DNA of 64,000 nucleotides from Bacillus dicomae. Lineage in GTDB: Bacteria > Bacillota > Bacilli > Bacillales > Bacillaceae_G. The stretch is from NCBI RefSeq assembly GCF_006494425.1, contig NZ_VHIV01000001.1:434001-498000 (forward strand). The letters run 5' to 3'. A model generated the notes under the pieces. The model did no database searches. It was not told the origin of the DNA and saw only the letters and a program-made list of their open reading frames with translations. Shown one piece after another: positions 54,595 through 63,132 of the stretch; position 1 is the first letter of the stretch, and each line of letters begins with the position of its first letter. Both the position numbers and the translations under genes were made by a program.

Positions 54595-55053
54595 TTAGAT
54601 AGAAACGTCGCGTAAGCATTGAATAGCACAGAAACAGCTTAAATCAACAGTAAGACAAGTGTTAGTCGATACTAATCTTGCATTTGGTACAGCTAAAAAC
54701 GTACAAATTGGATCATCACCAGGTGGTACAGGAGTACCGTCACCTAATACAACAGTTAACACACGTAGTACAGCACAGCTGTCATCATCTACACTTTCCA
54801 CACGGAAAATTGGAGATCGGCAGCTAGTAAGGCTTGCAGTTGGTGCAAATGCTTCAAAAGGTTCTCCAGTTTTTGTGTATAAAATAAAAGGGCGTGTATT
54901 CGCTACTGAAGCACTATTGTGTGCTCCTAAAAATGGGATTTCACAACCAGATCCACACGTTGTTGTAGAACAATCTTGTAATTCATTGATGAATTTTACA
55001 ACGTCAACTACACAATGAGAAGAGCCATGGTGTTTATTTTCGTTACAACTCAT
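54595..55053 (-). CDS. exsY: ExsY, cysteine-rich exosporium structural protein
   Basis: A 152-residue Cys-rich protein that self-assembles into the hexagonal basal layer of the exosporium and is required for a complete cap. It begins MSCNENKHHGSSHCVVDVV and shares a long core with CotY (GSGCEIPFLGAHN, PFILYTK, RVESVDDDSCAVLRVL, FLAVPNARL, CFCAIQCLRDV). The short H-H-G-S-S-H N-terminus distinguishes it from CotY. The ATG at 55053 follows AAGGAGTG; the ATG at 55062 overlaps the RBS spacer. It is convergent with cotO and divergent from yjcA. Confidence 0.95.
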   Translation of the reverse strand: MSCNENKHHGSSHCVVDVVKFINELQDCSTTTCGSGCEIPFLGAHNSASVANTRPFILYTKTGEPFEAFAPTASLTSCRSPIFRVESVDDDSCAVLRVLTVVLGDGTPVPPGDDPICTFLAVPNARLVSTNTCLTVDLSCFCAIQCLRDVSI

Positions 55054-55175
55054 TAATGTCACTCCTTATCTTCTTGTTTGTATTTACATTAATAAGATAT
55101 TGGAGTCGAGGAGATTTGGTCACAATCTCAAGACCTTTTTTTTTAAATAGGCGAAAGAGGATAAGGGAAGGTGAA

Positions 55176-55538
55176 ATGATGCTGTTTACAAGCTGGCTTT
55201 TATTTTTTATTTTCGCGTTAGCTGCTTTTAGGCTCACTCGTTTAATTGTTTATGATAAAATTACCGGCTTTTTGCGAAGACCATTTATTGATGAATTAGA
55301 GATTACAGAGCCGGATGGAAGTGTATCAACTTTTACAAAAGTAAAAGGTAAAGGATTAAGAAAGTGGATTGGCGAATTATTAAGCTGTTATTGGTGTACA
55401 GGTGTATGGGTTAGTGCTTTTTTATTAGTTTTATATAATTGGATCCCTATCGTTGCAGAGCCATTACTTGCGTTATTAGCTATTGCAGGTGCAGCAGCAA
55501 TCATTGAAACGATTACAGGATATTTTATGGGAGAATAA
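55176..55538 (+). CDS. yjcA: YjcA, DUF1360 sporulation membrane protein
   Basis: A 120-residue protein with an N-terminal helix (LFTSWLLFFIFALAAFRLTRL), a middle soluble part with SCYWCTGVWVSAF (CxxC-like Cys pair) and a C-terminal helix pair. The pattern is that of YjcA/DUF1360, a Bacillus sporulation membrane protein of unknown role. The ATG at 55176 follows GGAAGGTGAA; the longer frame to 55056 would overlap the exsY start and has no RBS. Confidence 0.88.
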   Translation: MMLFTSWLLFFIFALAAFRLTRLIVYDKITGFLRRPFIDELEITEPDGSVSTFTKVKGKGLRKWIGELLSCYWCTGVWVSAFLLVLYNWIPIVAEPLLALLAIAGAAAIIETITGYFMGE

Positions 55539-55648
55539 TATATTTTCATAATACGAGAAAAAGCGGAGTTTAAAAGAATGAGGGAACGGAAATAAAAAGT
55601 TGTTCATATAGTAAATAGACAGAATTGATAGTAGAGGAGATGTTTGCT

Positions 55649-55825
55649 GTGAGCAATAATCCAAGGCAAAGTTCATATGACCTGCAGCAATGGTATAACA
55701 TACAGCAACAGCACCATGCACAACAACAGGCATACCAAGAACAATTGCAACAACAAGGATTTGTGAAGAAAAAGGGATGTAATTGTGGGAAAAAGAAGAA
55801 TACAATAAAACACTATGAAGAATAA
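55649..55825 (+). CDS. Small Gln-rich, Cys-tailed protein of the exosporium cluster
   Basis: A 58-residue protein (GTG start at 55649, AGGAGA 8 nt upstream). The middle is a Gln-rich stretch (QQWYNIQQQHHAQQQAYQEQ) and the end is basic with two Cys (KKKGCNCGKKKN). Similar short Gln-rich tails occur on coat-associated proteins. I do not recognise the family with certainty. It lies between yjcA and bxpB, so a spore coat or exosporium role is likely, but this is inference. Confidence 0.7.
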   Translation: MSNNPRQSSYDLQQWYNIQQQHHAQQQAYQEQLQQQGFVKKKGCNCGKKKNTIKHYEE

Positions 55826-55857
55826 AACACTCATGTTACCGTGAGTGTTTTTTATTA
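55824..55857 (+). terminator. Terminator of the small Gln-rich gene
   Basis: AAAACACTCA / TGAGTGTTTT with an 8-nt loop and six T's. Confidence 0.8.
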
Positions 55858-55864
55858 TAAATAT

Positions 55865-55901
55865 AAAAAGCGGTATTTCAAAGGAGAAATACCGCTTTTT
55901 A
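55865..55901 (-). terminator. Terminator of bxpB
   Basis: AAAAAGCGGTATTTC / GAAATACCGCTTTTT with a 6-nt loop; it directly abuts the bxpB stop codon. Confidence 0.88.
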
Positions 55902-56405
55902 CTAGCTAATTTGTGCAACTGTTAATGCTGCAGCACGGATGTCTACAGTTCCAATTAACTGGACTGGTACAATTTGAATTAAGTCACCAGGGTTTAAGTT
56001 AATAAGAATAACACCACTGGATACATCTACTTCACCAGTACCAATAACGTTAGAACGAACCGCTGTACCTGATCCAGGAATAATGTTTGCTGGTGTATTT
56101 AATGATAAGAAGAAACGACCAGCTTCTGGTGCAGTAGGTACGTTATCAAGACTAATCGTTAATGTATAACTGATTTGATAAATACCAGCTCGTAGAATTC
56201 GGATGCCATCTCCGACACTTACTGTATCATTTATTACAGGAACAGTAATGTTTGGGTTTGGACTAACGCTAGGTAATAGTAATGGTGTGAATAATGAAGC
56301 GAACTGAGGGCCAGAAGCGTTGAAAGCAAAACCGAAGGCAGGTAGTGTACTAGCTGGTTTTGCCTCACAATCGATTTTAGTAAATTCGCAATCAGAAGAG
56401 AACAT
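55902..56405 (-). CDS. bxpB: BxpB (ExsFA), exosporium basal-layer protein that anchors BclA
   Basis: A 167-residue protein, the length known for BxpB/ExsFA. It begins MFSSDCEFTKIDCEAKPAST and has a C1q/TNF-like beta-rich body (PNITVPVINDTVSVGDG, ILRAGIYQISYTLTISLDN, PGSGTAVRSNVIGTGEVDV). It sits in the basal layer, and the BclA N-terminus is covalently joined to it. The ATG at 56405 follows AAGGAGTG; a GTG at 56414 lies inside that RBS. Close to cotY and exsY, it forms the exosporium assembly locus. Confidence 0.96.
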   Translation of the reverse strand: MFSSDCEFTKIDCEAKPASTLPAFGFAFNASGPQFASLFTPLLLPSVSPNPNITVPVINDTVSVGDGIRILRAGIYQISYTLTISLDNVPTAPEAGRFFLSLNTPANIIPGSGTAVRSNVIGTGEVDVSSGVILINLNPGDLIQIVPVQLIGTVDIRAAALTVAQIS

Positions 56406-56510
56406 GTTTTTCACTCCTTTATCTGTTTCTACTTTCAGTTAATGAAAAGGACAGGTTCTATGTTCTAGACAAGTTCCCAATTTTAAGAAATTTACATAAT
56501 AATACTCTTT

Positions 56511-56555
56511 AAGCATGGATTGGGTGGCAGATATTCTGCCACCCAATCCATGCTT
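56511..56555. repeat. Perfect 21-bp-arm hairpin downstream of cotY
   Basis: Arms 56511-56531 and 56535-56555 pair without mismatch around a TAT loop, about 17 nt past the cotY stop codon. No T-run follows on either strand. It may be an mRNA 3' stabiliser or an atypical terminator before bxpB. Confidence 0.8.
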
Positions 56556-56571
56556 AACTCATTATTTAGAT

Positions 56572-57045
56572 TTAAATCGTAACATCGCGTAAGCATTGAA
56601 TAGCGCAGAAGCAGCTTAAATCAACAGTAAGACAAGTGTTAGTCGATATTAATCTTGCATTTGGTACAGCTAAAAACGTACAGATTGGATTGTCACCAGG
56701 TGGCACAGGGGAAGTATCACCTAATACGACAGTTAATACACGTAATACAGCGCAATCATCATCATCTATACTCTCGACACGGAAAATTGGAGATTGGCAG
56801 CTAACAAGGCTTGCAGATGGCGCGAATGCTTCAAATGGTGTTCCAGCTTTTGTGTATAAAATAAAAGGACGTGTATTTGCTACGGATGCACTATTATGTG
56901 CTCCTAAAAATGGAACTTCGCAACCAGATCCACATGTTGTGGTTGCACATTCTTGTAATTCATGTATAAAACGAACGACATTTGATACACAGTTGAAATC
57001 ACAATCGTGATGATGATGATGGTCTTCGTTACAATTGCAGCTCAT
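56572..57045 (-). CDS. cotY: CotY, cysteine-rich exosporium structural protein
   Basis: A 157-residue paralogue of ExsY that forms the same hexagonal lattice and builds the initial exosporium cap. The N-terminus contains a His run (MSCNCNEDHHHHHDCDFNC) absent from ExsY, with NVVRFIHELQECATTTCG. The core is nearly the same as ExsY (GSGCEVPFLGAHN through CFCAIQCLRDVTI). The ATG at 57045 follows AAGGAGTG; the one at 57054 leaves too short a spacing. CotY in B. anthracis is one residue shorter in the His run by my memory. Confidence 0.95.
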   Translation of the reverse strand: MSCNCNEDHHHHHDCDFNCVSNVVRFIHELQECATTTCGSGCEVPFLGAHNSASVANTRPFILYTKAGTPFEAFAPSASLVSCQSPIFRVESIDDDDCAVLRVLTVVLGDTSPVPPGDNPICTFLAVPNARLISTNTCLTVDLSCFCAIQCLRDVTI

Positions 57046-57083
57046 TATGTTCACTCCTTATCGTGAGTTCTGACATACACTAT

Positions 57084-57092
57084 TACAATATG
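57084..57092 (-). promoter_or_regulatory. Candidate sigma-K -10 element of cotY
   Basis: On the minus strand, CATATTGTA matches CATANNNTA exactly, about 40 nt upstream of the ATG. No AC dinucleotide at the ideal -35 distance was found, so confidence is limited. Confidence 0.45.
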
Positions 57093-57172
57093 AATGAGAT
57101 ATGGTTGATATTACGTTAATTCTTACGATAAAAGCAGGGAATTTATATAGTAGGGATGTACATAATGCAATA

Positions 57173-57208
57173 TAAAAAAAAGACATCCTTATTTAGTGGA
57201 TGTCTTTT
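57173..57208 (-). terminator. Terminator overlapping the yjcD 3' end
   Basis: AAAAGACATCC / GGATGTCTTTT. On the minus strand the coding end forms the left arm, the TAA lies in the loop, and eight T's follow. Confidence 0.87.
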
Positions 57209-59255
57209 CAGGTAAATCCTTTCGTACAGTGTACAAAAAACGAGATATATCTAATTTTTTTCCTCTGAAAAATTGCGGAGAGGAAATGTACAATTCTTCT
57301 TTTGCACGTGTAATCGCGACATAAAGTAGTCGGCGTTCTTCTTCTAAAGCCTCAGAAGTCTCTGTAACACGATCATTTGCATCTTTTAAAGAAGAAGTAT
57401 GGGGCAGAATGCCATCGCTCGCTCCAAGTAAAAAGACACATGGAAATTCAAGGCCCTTTGCGTTATGAATAGACATAAGTGAAACAGCATCTTTTTGTGG
57501 CATTGTTTTTAATGCTTCCATTTCCTTTTGACCTTGAATTGCTTCATCAATAAATTGTAAATATGCTGGAATGTCGGTGAAACGATTTGCTGACTCCATT
57601 AATTCTTCTAACATTTCTTCTTGTATATCTTTATGCATCGTAAAGGAAGAACGATCGTTACTTTGTAAGTACTCTAAATACTTTCCTTTACCATGAATAA
57701 TTTCTTTTAATGCTTTTTTCGGTTCTAATTCTTTTATAAATTTAATAAAGTCGATACGCTCATTTACCTTTTTTACTTGAAAAGGTTTTAAGCTCGGATT
57801 TAATAATAAGAAATGAAGAAGAGAAGGAAAACGACCTTCACCATATTTCCATTGTTCACGTTCAATAAATGAAATACAATCATCACGCCCGATATACATC
57901 GTTGGCAATATGTTTGAAAGTGATTCTAATCGAAACGGCTCAATCACTAGTCTTAAATGATCTAATACAGGTTTAATTAAAGAATGCTCGTAAAATGATT
58001 GACTTGCCCCGTGCTTAATAAACGGGATTTTATGAATGGTAAGTTGATCAAGTAACGAACGGCTTACAGAATGTGTGCGATATAGTAAACAAAAATCTTT
58101 ATAGTTGCGTTCACCGCTATCTACCTTTTCTTGAATGAGCTGCAAAATTTGATTTGCTTCATCAAGAGTCGTAGCCGGTCTTGCGTAAAAAGGTTGTACA
58201 CCCTCTTCGCGAACAGAATAGAGCTCTTTATCAAACCGTTCTTGATTTAGTTTGATCACTTCATTTCCAAGTCCGACGATAAAAGGGTTGGATCGATAAT
58301 TCGTATTAAGTGCGATAATCGTAGTGTTATCAAATTCTTTTGGAAAAGATAAAATAATTTGGTGACTTGCTCCTCGCCAGCCATATATCGCCTGATCGTC
58401 ATCACCTGCGATAAACAAATTATTTCTTGGCGAAGCTAACAATTTTACAATTTCATATTGTGCATACGATGTATCTTGAAACTCATCTACTTCAATATAG
58501 TGGAAACGTTGTTGTAATTGGGTAAGCAAAGGAGCATTATTTTCTAACATATAATATGTTTCTAATAAGATGTCATCGAAATCGATATAGTTATATCGTT
58601 GTTTCACTTCTTCAAACCGCTCGTATACTTCTTTAAATTCTTGTTCAACGGGTGTTTTTGCTTTTACATCTTTCGGACGATTCAATTTGTTTTTCTCAAG
58701 TGAAATCATCGCGAGTATCGTTTCAGCATCATAAGCGTCTTTTAAACGTAACTCTTTTAAAATTTTCTTTATCATAATTTGTTTATGTTTTTCGTTTGCT
58801 AAAATTTGCTGATTATATCCTTGACTACGAAGCAATTTTAAAAAGACAGAATGGAACGTACCAGCAACAACATAGCTACTTGCTGCATGATTCATACCGG
58901 GTAAATTCGCGACACGATTTCGGATTTCTTCAGCCGCCTTTTGTGTAAATGTAAGCAATAAAATATTCCGCGGATGAACTTGTTTTACATTTACTAAATA
59001 ACCTACGCGAGTTGTTAAAACAGATGTTTTCCCGCTGCCGGCACCAGCCAATGTAAGAACAGGGCCTTCTGTCGTTCGCACGGCCTCTAATTGTTTTTCG
59101 TTTAAAAATACATTTTGTTGTTCTAGTGCACGGAAATACGCCGCATCTGCATCTTCTTCCATAATTAAATGGGTAGATGTTTTCGGAATATGATATGTTG
59201 CACGCGGAATGTCAGCGTGCGTTAATGATTTTTGTGAAAATTTTTCTTGTGTCAT
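57189..59255 (-). CDS. yjcD: UvrD/PcrA-like superfamily 1 DNA helicase (YjcD)
   Basis: A 688-residue 3'-5' helicase. Motif I is LAGAGSGKTSVL (about 70-81), motif II DEFQDTS, motif III DDDQAIYGWRGA, motif V NAKGLEFPCVFLLG and motif VI VAITRAKEELY. Before the helicase domain is an extra 40-residue segment. It matches YjcD in position and size. Bacillus also has PcrA elsewhere, so this is an accessory repair helicase whose partner and substrate are unknown. RBS GAAGGTGA precedes the ATG. Confidence 0.93.
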   Translation of the reverse strand: MTQEKFSQKSLTHADIPRATYHIPKTSTHLIMEEDADAAYFRALEQQNVFLNEKQLEAVRTTEGPVLTLAGAGSGKTSVLTTRVGYLVNVKQVHPRNILLLTFTQKAAEEIRNRVANLPGMNHAASSYVVAGTFHSVFLKLLRSQGYNQQILANEKHKQIMIKKILKELRLKDAYDAETILAMISLEKNKLNRPKDVKAKTPVEQEFKEVYERFEEVKQRYNYIDFDDILLETYYMLENNAPLLTQLQQRFHYIEVDEFQDTSYAQYEIVKLLASPRNNLFIAGDDDQAIYGWRGASHQIILSFPKEFDNTTIIALNTNYRSNPFIVGLGNEVIKLNQERFDKELYSVREEGVQPFYARPATTLDEANQILQLIQEKVDSGERNYKDFCLLYRTHSVSRSLLDQLTIHKIPFIKHGASQSFYEHSLIKPVLDHLRLVIEPFRLESLSNILPTMYIGRDDCISFIEREQWKYGEGRFPSLLHFLLLNPSLKPFQVKKVNERIDFIKFIKELEPKKALKEIIHGKGKYLEYLQSNDRSSFTMHKDIQEEMLEELMESANRFTDIPAYLQFIDEAIQGQKEMEALKTMPQKDAVSLMSIHNAKGLEFPCVFLLGASDGILPHTSSLKDANDRVTETSEALEEERRLLYVAITRAKEELYISSPQFFRGKKLDISRFLYTVRKDLPEKTSTK

Positions 59256-59321
59256 ATATTCACCTTCAAAACTATAGCATCAACATTTAACTTTAGCGGA
59301 AGAAAAAGAAAATAGCAATGT

Positions 59322-59351
59322 AAAAAACAGGAGGGGATACCTCCTGTTTTC
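59322..59351 (-). terminator. Terminator of yjcF
   Basis: AAAAACAGGAGG / CCTCCTGTTTT with a short loop; on the minus strand it follows the yjcF stop and has a T-run. Confidence 0.8.
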
Positions 59352-59354
59352 AAA

Positions 59355-59777
59355 TTACAATTCTTTTATCATAACGATGTGAGGAATATTTGCTTCCATA
59401 AATACATCAGAATTCGTTACATATCCAAGTTTCTTATAGAAATCTTCAGCATGTGTTTGGGCATGCAGCTTCAATTTTGGTAGCGAGTTTTCCTTCGCAT
59501 ATGCTTCAAGTGCATCCATAACAATTTTTCCAATTCCTTTTTTACGATGGGAAGCTAGTACGCAAATGCGTTCCATTTTTCCTATTCCATCAATGGTCCG
59601 AAAACGCCCAGCACCAACGGGAACATCATTATCATATATAACGACGTGTATGGAAGTTTCTTCAAACTCATCATACTCTTCTTCGGCAGAAACTTGCTGT
59701 TCCTTCACAAAAACTTGCTTACGTACAGAGAATGCATCTCTTAGTTGTTCGTCCGTTTGTACGATTTGTGCGTGCAA
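59355..59777 (-). CDS. yjcF: GNAT family N-acetyltransferase (YjcF)
   Basis: A 140-residue acetyltransferase (the B. subtilis YjcF is also 140 residues). Acetyl-CoA binding is marked by CVLASHRKKGIGKIVMDALE, preceded by VPVGAGRFRT. The start is TTG at 59777, immediately after the yjcG stop (TAATTTG), with GGAAAGGGG upstream. An in-frame ATG at 59831 would force a 53-bp overlap with yjcG and is rejected. The substrate is unknown. Likely co-transcribed with yjcG. Confidence 0.9.
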   Translation of the reverse strand: MHAQIVQTDEQLRDAFSVRKQVFVKEQQVSAEEEYDEFEETSIHVVIYDNDVPVGAGRFRTIDGIGKMERICVLASHRKKGIGKIVMDALEAYAKENSLPKLKLHAQTHAEDFYKKLGYVTNSDVFMEANIPHIVMIKEL

Positions 59778-59778
59778 A

Positions 59779-60297
59779 TTAGTTGTTCCCCTTTCCAAGG
59801 CGGAATGTTTCGTGTACAGTCCAAGTTCCATTTTCTAATTGATATAGAAGATGGAAGCGGTCAATTGGTTGTTCATAATAGAAATCTTTCATACGTAATC
59901 GACCTAATACATCAGCATGCTCTGCATCTGATAAACCTTGTCCGATTGTTAGATGAGGTACGAAAGAATATTCGCGTTCTTGTGTGAAGAATCCGCTATG
60001 CATTTCTTCATTTAAAAAAGTAAGTTCAGGTGTTTTTTCTACTTTAAAATAAAGAACATTATTAACAGGTGCGAATGAACCAACTTTTCCGACATGAAGG
60101 GTGAAAGGGTTCGTTTTACTTGCGATTGTATGTAACTCGTTTACAATCGATTCTAATTGTTCATCTTGCGCCTCAAAGGGTGTTTTCAATGTAATATGTG
60201 GCGGAACTAATGCGTAGTGCGGATCATAACGTTTACGCAATCCGTTCGCTTTATCTTGAATCATTTTAGATGGAAAAATCACAATGCCTAATTTCAT
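59779..60297 (-). CDS. yjcG: 2H phosphoesterase / 2'-5' RNA ligase family protein (YjcG)
   Basis: A 172-residue protein with the two HxT/S catalytic motifs, PPHITLKTP (about 35-43) and VPHLTIGQG (about 115-123), which define the 2H family (2'-5' RNA ligase / cyclic phosphodiesterase). YjcG of B. subtilis is crystallised, but its substrate is unknown. RBS GGAGGAATTGG precedes the ATG. It is the first gene of a yjcG-yjcF pair. Confidence 0.92.
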   Translation of the reverse strand: MKLGIVIFPSKMIQDKANGLRKRYDPHYALVPPHITLKTPFEAQDEQLESIVNELHTIASKTNPFTLHVGKVGSFAPVNNVLYFKVEKTPELTFLNEEMHSGFFTQEREYSFVPHLTIGQGLSDAEHADVLGRLRMKDFYYEQPIDRFHLLYQLENGTWTVHETFRLGKGNN

Positions 60298-60389
60298 GTT
60301 CCAATTCCTCCCTTTGTAAGTCTAGTTAGATTTTGAGAAAATAACTCTCTTAATCTATTGTATCAAATTATTCTGAATACTGCTCTCTA

Positions 60390-61121
60390 TTATTTTATTG
60401 ATAGAATATGAGAGAAAGCTTTCGGTAAATCAGTTTGCCAATATTTCCACGTATGATTACCTTCAAACTCCTCGTAATGCGTGATGAAATTTCTATCTGT
60501 CAGAAGCGTATTAAGTTCACGGTTCGGCTCTACGAAATCAGATACTTGTCCATCAGTGCGCTTTACAGCTGTTTCTTCTGTCCCAATAACGTGATAAAGC
60601 TCTAGCGCCTCCGGATTTTTGAAGTCTTTTGCTAAGTTCATTACTGTTTCATCCACAAATGGTGATTGCATAACGACTTTACCGAATGTATGCGGATACA
60701 TAAGTGCGGTCATAAAGGAAACTGTTCCGCCAAGAGAATCACCAATTAACACACGACCTTTCCCCATTTGGTACGTTGGATAATTTTCATCGATATATGG
60801 TGCAAGTTCATGAGCAAGGAAACGAATATACGCAGCGTTTTTTACTTCATTTGGGAAATATTTTTCTTTACGATCGTGTACATTTTTATATGGAATACCG
60901 ACAATAATTGTACGGTCAATTTCTTCAGTTTCACGAAGGCGCTCAATTACACGGTGTGCTTTCCCAAGCTGAAAATAATCTCTGCCATCTTGTGCAATTA
61001 CAACTGTATGTTTGTGCAGCGGTGTGTAATTTACCGGTAAGTAAACGAGAAGTGTAACATCTTCTTGAAGTGATGCACTATAAAATGAAATCTCTTCAAT
61101 TCTCCCAATTGTTTGATTCAT
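60390..61121 (-). CDS. yjcH: Esterase family protein of the enterochelin-esterase type (YjcH)
   Basis: A 243-residue alpha/beta-hydrolase of the Esterase D / Fes family. The nucleophile Ser is in LIGDSLGGTVS (about 121-131), and the catalytic His is in GNHTWKYW near the end; the Asp is less clear. The DGRDYFQLGK and IIVGIPYKNVHDR segments are typical. No signal peptide is seen, so it is cytoplasmic. The ATG at 61121 follows AGGGGGATC; a longer frame to 61355 has no RBS. Its position matches B. subtilis yjcH. Confidence 0.88.
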   Translation of the reverse strand: MNQTIGRIEEISFYSASLQEDVTLLVYLPVNYTPLHKHTVVIAQDGRDYFQLGKAHRVIERLRETEEIDRTIIVGIPYKNVHDRKEKYFPNEVKNAAYIRFLAHELAPYIDENYPTYQMGKGRVLIGDSLGGTVSFMTALMYPHTFGKVVMQSPFVDETVMNLAKDFKNPEALELYHVIGTEETAVKRTDGQVSDFVEPNRELNTLLTDRNFITHYEEFEGNHTWKYWQTDLPKAFSHILSIK

Positions 61122-61324
61122 GTAGATCCCCCTAAATAAAAATTTACTGTAATGATTGTAAGAGCGACGCTTGTAGTGAAAAAAAAAGAAATATTCACTA
61201 ATAGGTGCTTTCGTTTCTATTTTACCATAATGGTACGAAGAATCTAAAAAATTAGTATTTAAGTTAGGGAAGAAAACGGATATAATGAAGTGGGATTTTT
61301 GACAGGTGAGAGGGGAGACGGAAT

Positions 61325-62236
61325 TTGAAACAAGAAAGATCAATCGCACTACCATTAGCCATTTCCATTATAGCCATTTCATTCGCAGCAGTTTTTGTAA
61401 AGATGTCCTCAGCACCATCTTCAATATTAAGTATGTATCGATTATGGATTATCGTACTTATTATGCTGCCTATCGTTTGGAAAAAACGGGAAGAGTTTAG
61501 TAAGATTCAAATAAAAGATTGGGGATTTTTAATTGGATCTGGTTTCTTTTTAGCACTTCATTTTCTTTTATGGTTTGAATCTTTAAAGCATACAACAGTT
61601 GCGAGTTCGACGATTATTTTAGCGCTTCAACCAATCGTATCTTTAGTTGGAGGTTTTTTCTTATTTAAAGAAAGAACAACATACGCAGCCATTGCGACAA
61701 TGGGAATTGCGATACTAGGTGTAGTGTGTATTGGTTGGGGAGATTTAGGACTAAGTGAGCAAGCGATTTATGGAGATATATTATCCTTTTTAAGTGTAAT
61801 AGCAGTTGTCGGTTATTTATTTATCGGGCAAACGACAGTAAAGAAAGTATCACACTGGATTTACAGCTTTACCGTTTTTGCATTCGCAGGTATTTTTATG
61901 GGGATTTATAATATAGTGTTGCAAGTGCCTTTTACAGGTTATACAAAGTGGGATTGGACCGTCTTTCTTTTACTTGCGGTCGTGCCGACAGTGTCACACG
62001 TGATTAATAATTGGTTATTAAACTACGTAAATGCAACAACAATTTCGATGAGTATTTTAGGGGAACCAGTTGGAGCATCTATACTAGCGTTCTTCTTACT
62101 TGGGGAAAGATTAAATGTAATGCAAATGATCGGTAGCATGCTCGTATTGTTTGGTGTATCTGTTTTCTTATTACAGCAACAAAAACGAACAGCAAAAGAT
62201 GTGGTAAACGAACCAGTATATACGCAGGAATTATAA
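61325..62236 (+). CDS. EamA/DMT family transporter
   Basis: A 303-residue protein with ten hydrophobic helices arranged as two EamA halves. Conserved are the helix 3-4 region with LKHTTVASSTIILALQPI and the end of the repeat with ILGEPVGASILAFFLLGE. Substrates of DMT exporters range from amino acids to drugs and are unknown here. The start is TTG at 61325 with GAGAGGGGAGACGG about 7 nt upstream. It is divergent from yjcH. Confidence 0.88.
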   Translation: MKQERSIALPLAISIIAISFAAVFVKMSSAPSSILSMYRLWIIVLIMLPIVWKKREEFSKIQIKDWGFLIGSGFFLALHFLLWFESLKHTTVASSTIILALQPIVSLVGGFFLFKERTTYAAIATMGIAILGVVCIGWGDLGLSEQAIYGDILSFLSVIAVVGYLFIGQTTVKKVSHWIYSFTVFAFAGIFMGIYNIVLQVPFTGYTKWDWTVFLLLAVVPTVSHVINNWLLNYVNATTISMSILGEPVGASILAFFLLGERLNVMQMIGSMLVLFGVSVFLLQQQKRTAKDVVNEPVYTQEL

Positions 62237-62313
62237 TAGTAGAGGAGAAAAGAGAAGTTGTAATGCTTCTCTTTTTGTTTTATAGAAATACGGGCGTAGG
62301 AGGGGGGAGTGAA

Positions 62314-62709
62314 ATGGAATTTCCATCAAAAAAAGATGTATGGTTATATCCGATTTTTTTCGTTGTCATTGGAGCGTGTTTTGCTCCTATATTTGCAGGG
62401 AGAGAATATTTTCTTTTATTTTTTACAATTCCGTTAGCCATAGTATTTATTTGGAGTTGGTTTTCAACAAAATATATTGTCGGAGAAGAAACAATTACTA
62501 TTAGATCAAGTTTCGTTAAAAAGCGCATATTTATACGAGATATAAAACAAATTTCAAATACGAAAAATCCAATAGCAGCCTATGCATTGTCATTTGATCG
62601 ACTTGAAATTGTTTACGGCACACATCAAACAGAAATTATTTCTCCTAAAGATAAAGAGCAATTTATCAATCTTGTTAAAAGTAAAAATCCACACATTGAA
62701 ATAAAGTAA
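62314..62709 (+). CDS. Small membrane protein with bacterial PH domain
   Basis: A 131-residue protein with two N-terminal helices (about 8-28 and 33-51), then a bacterial PH-like domain (about 55-128) that includes YIVGEETITIRSSFVKKRIFI and SPKDKEQFINLV. The function is unknown; YyaB/YdbS-like membrane PH proteins are the nearest I can recall. The ATG at 62314 follows AGGGGGGAGTG; the longer frame to 62263 has no RBS. It lies 77 bp after the DMT gene, possibly in the same operon. Confidence 0.78.
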   Translation: MEFPSKKDVWLYPIFFVVIGACFAPIFAGREYFLLFFTIPLAIVFIWSWFSTKYIVGEETITIRSSFVKKRIFIRDIKQISNTKNPIAAYALSFDRLEIVYGTHQTEIISPKDKEQFINLVKSKNPHIEIK

Positions 62710-62736
62710 AAGAGTGGCTTTATAGCCACTCTTTTA
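62707..62736. terminator. Bidirectional terminator after the PH-domain gene
   Basis: AAAAGAGTGGC / GCCACTCTTTT with a short loop, between convergent genes. Confidence 0.86.
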
Positions 62737-63132
62737 CTTTGGGTTTGTCATATAAGGTTGTACATGAATGACGCATAGGTCACGAAATTTTCCCTCAGCA
62801 GTTGTAACAATTACGACTGCCCTACCTGCACTTTTTCCAGTAATCGTTACCGTATCACCTTTTGGATACAGTGTGATAACATCAGCATTCATATTTGTCC
62901 AAATAAGTTCTTTATTCGTTGCTTGTACTGGCAAAACAGTAGCGGATAACTCAGTGCTTTGTCCCGTTCGTACTTTTAACTTGTTTTTTTCCATATGAAC
63001 ACCGATGACTGAAATAACAGAAGGAGCAATTGAAATTTTAGGTGGATTAGGTTGTATGTTCAAACAAGACGCAGAAGTATTGGTGATAGGTGAAAATTTT
63101 CGTGTTTGTTGTTGCTGGAAAGCTGCTAACAT
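62734..63132 (-). CDS. Bacterial Ig-like (Big2) domain protein
   Basis: A 132-residue protein with no signal peptide. Residues about 35-125 resemble one Big2-type immunoglobulin-like domain: [17 protein letters not shown], then [35 protein letters not shown]. The N-terminus is Gln/Pro-rich with [15 protein letters not shown]. Big2 domains usually occur in surface proteins, so the lack of a signal peptide suggests sporulation-related assembly (as for exosporium proteins) or another function. RBS AAAGGGGAC is 6 nt from the ATG. Confidence 0.72.
   Translation of the reverse strand: MLAAFQQQQTRKFSPITNTSASCLNIQPNPPKISIAPSVISVIGVHMEKNKLKVRTGQSTELSATVLPVQATNKELIWTNMNADVITLYPKGDTVTITGKSAGRAVVIVTTAEGKFRDLCVIHVQPYMTNPK

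Noticed and set aside
59778-59831. ATG start of yjcF overlapping yjcG by 53 bp
   Set aside because: TTG 59777 has a better-placed RBS, gives the family length of 140 residues and adjoins the yjcG stop.
61122-61355. Longer start of yjcH with a hydrophobic leader
   Set aside because: In-frame but without RBS, composed of Phe/Tyr-rich sequence from the intergenic region. ATG 61121 has AGGGGGATC.
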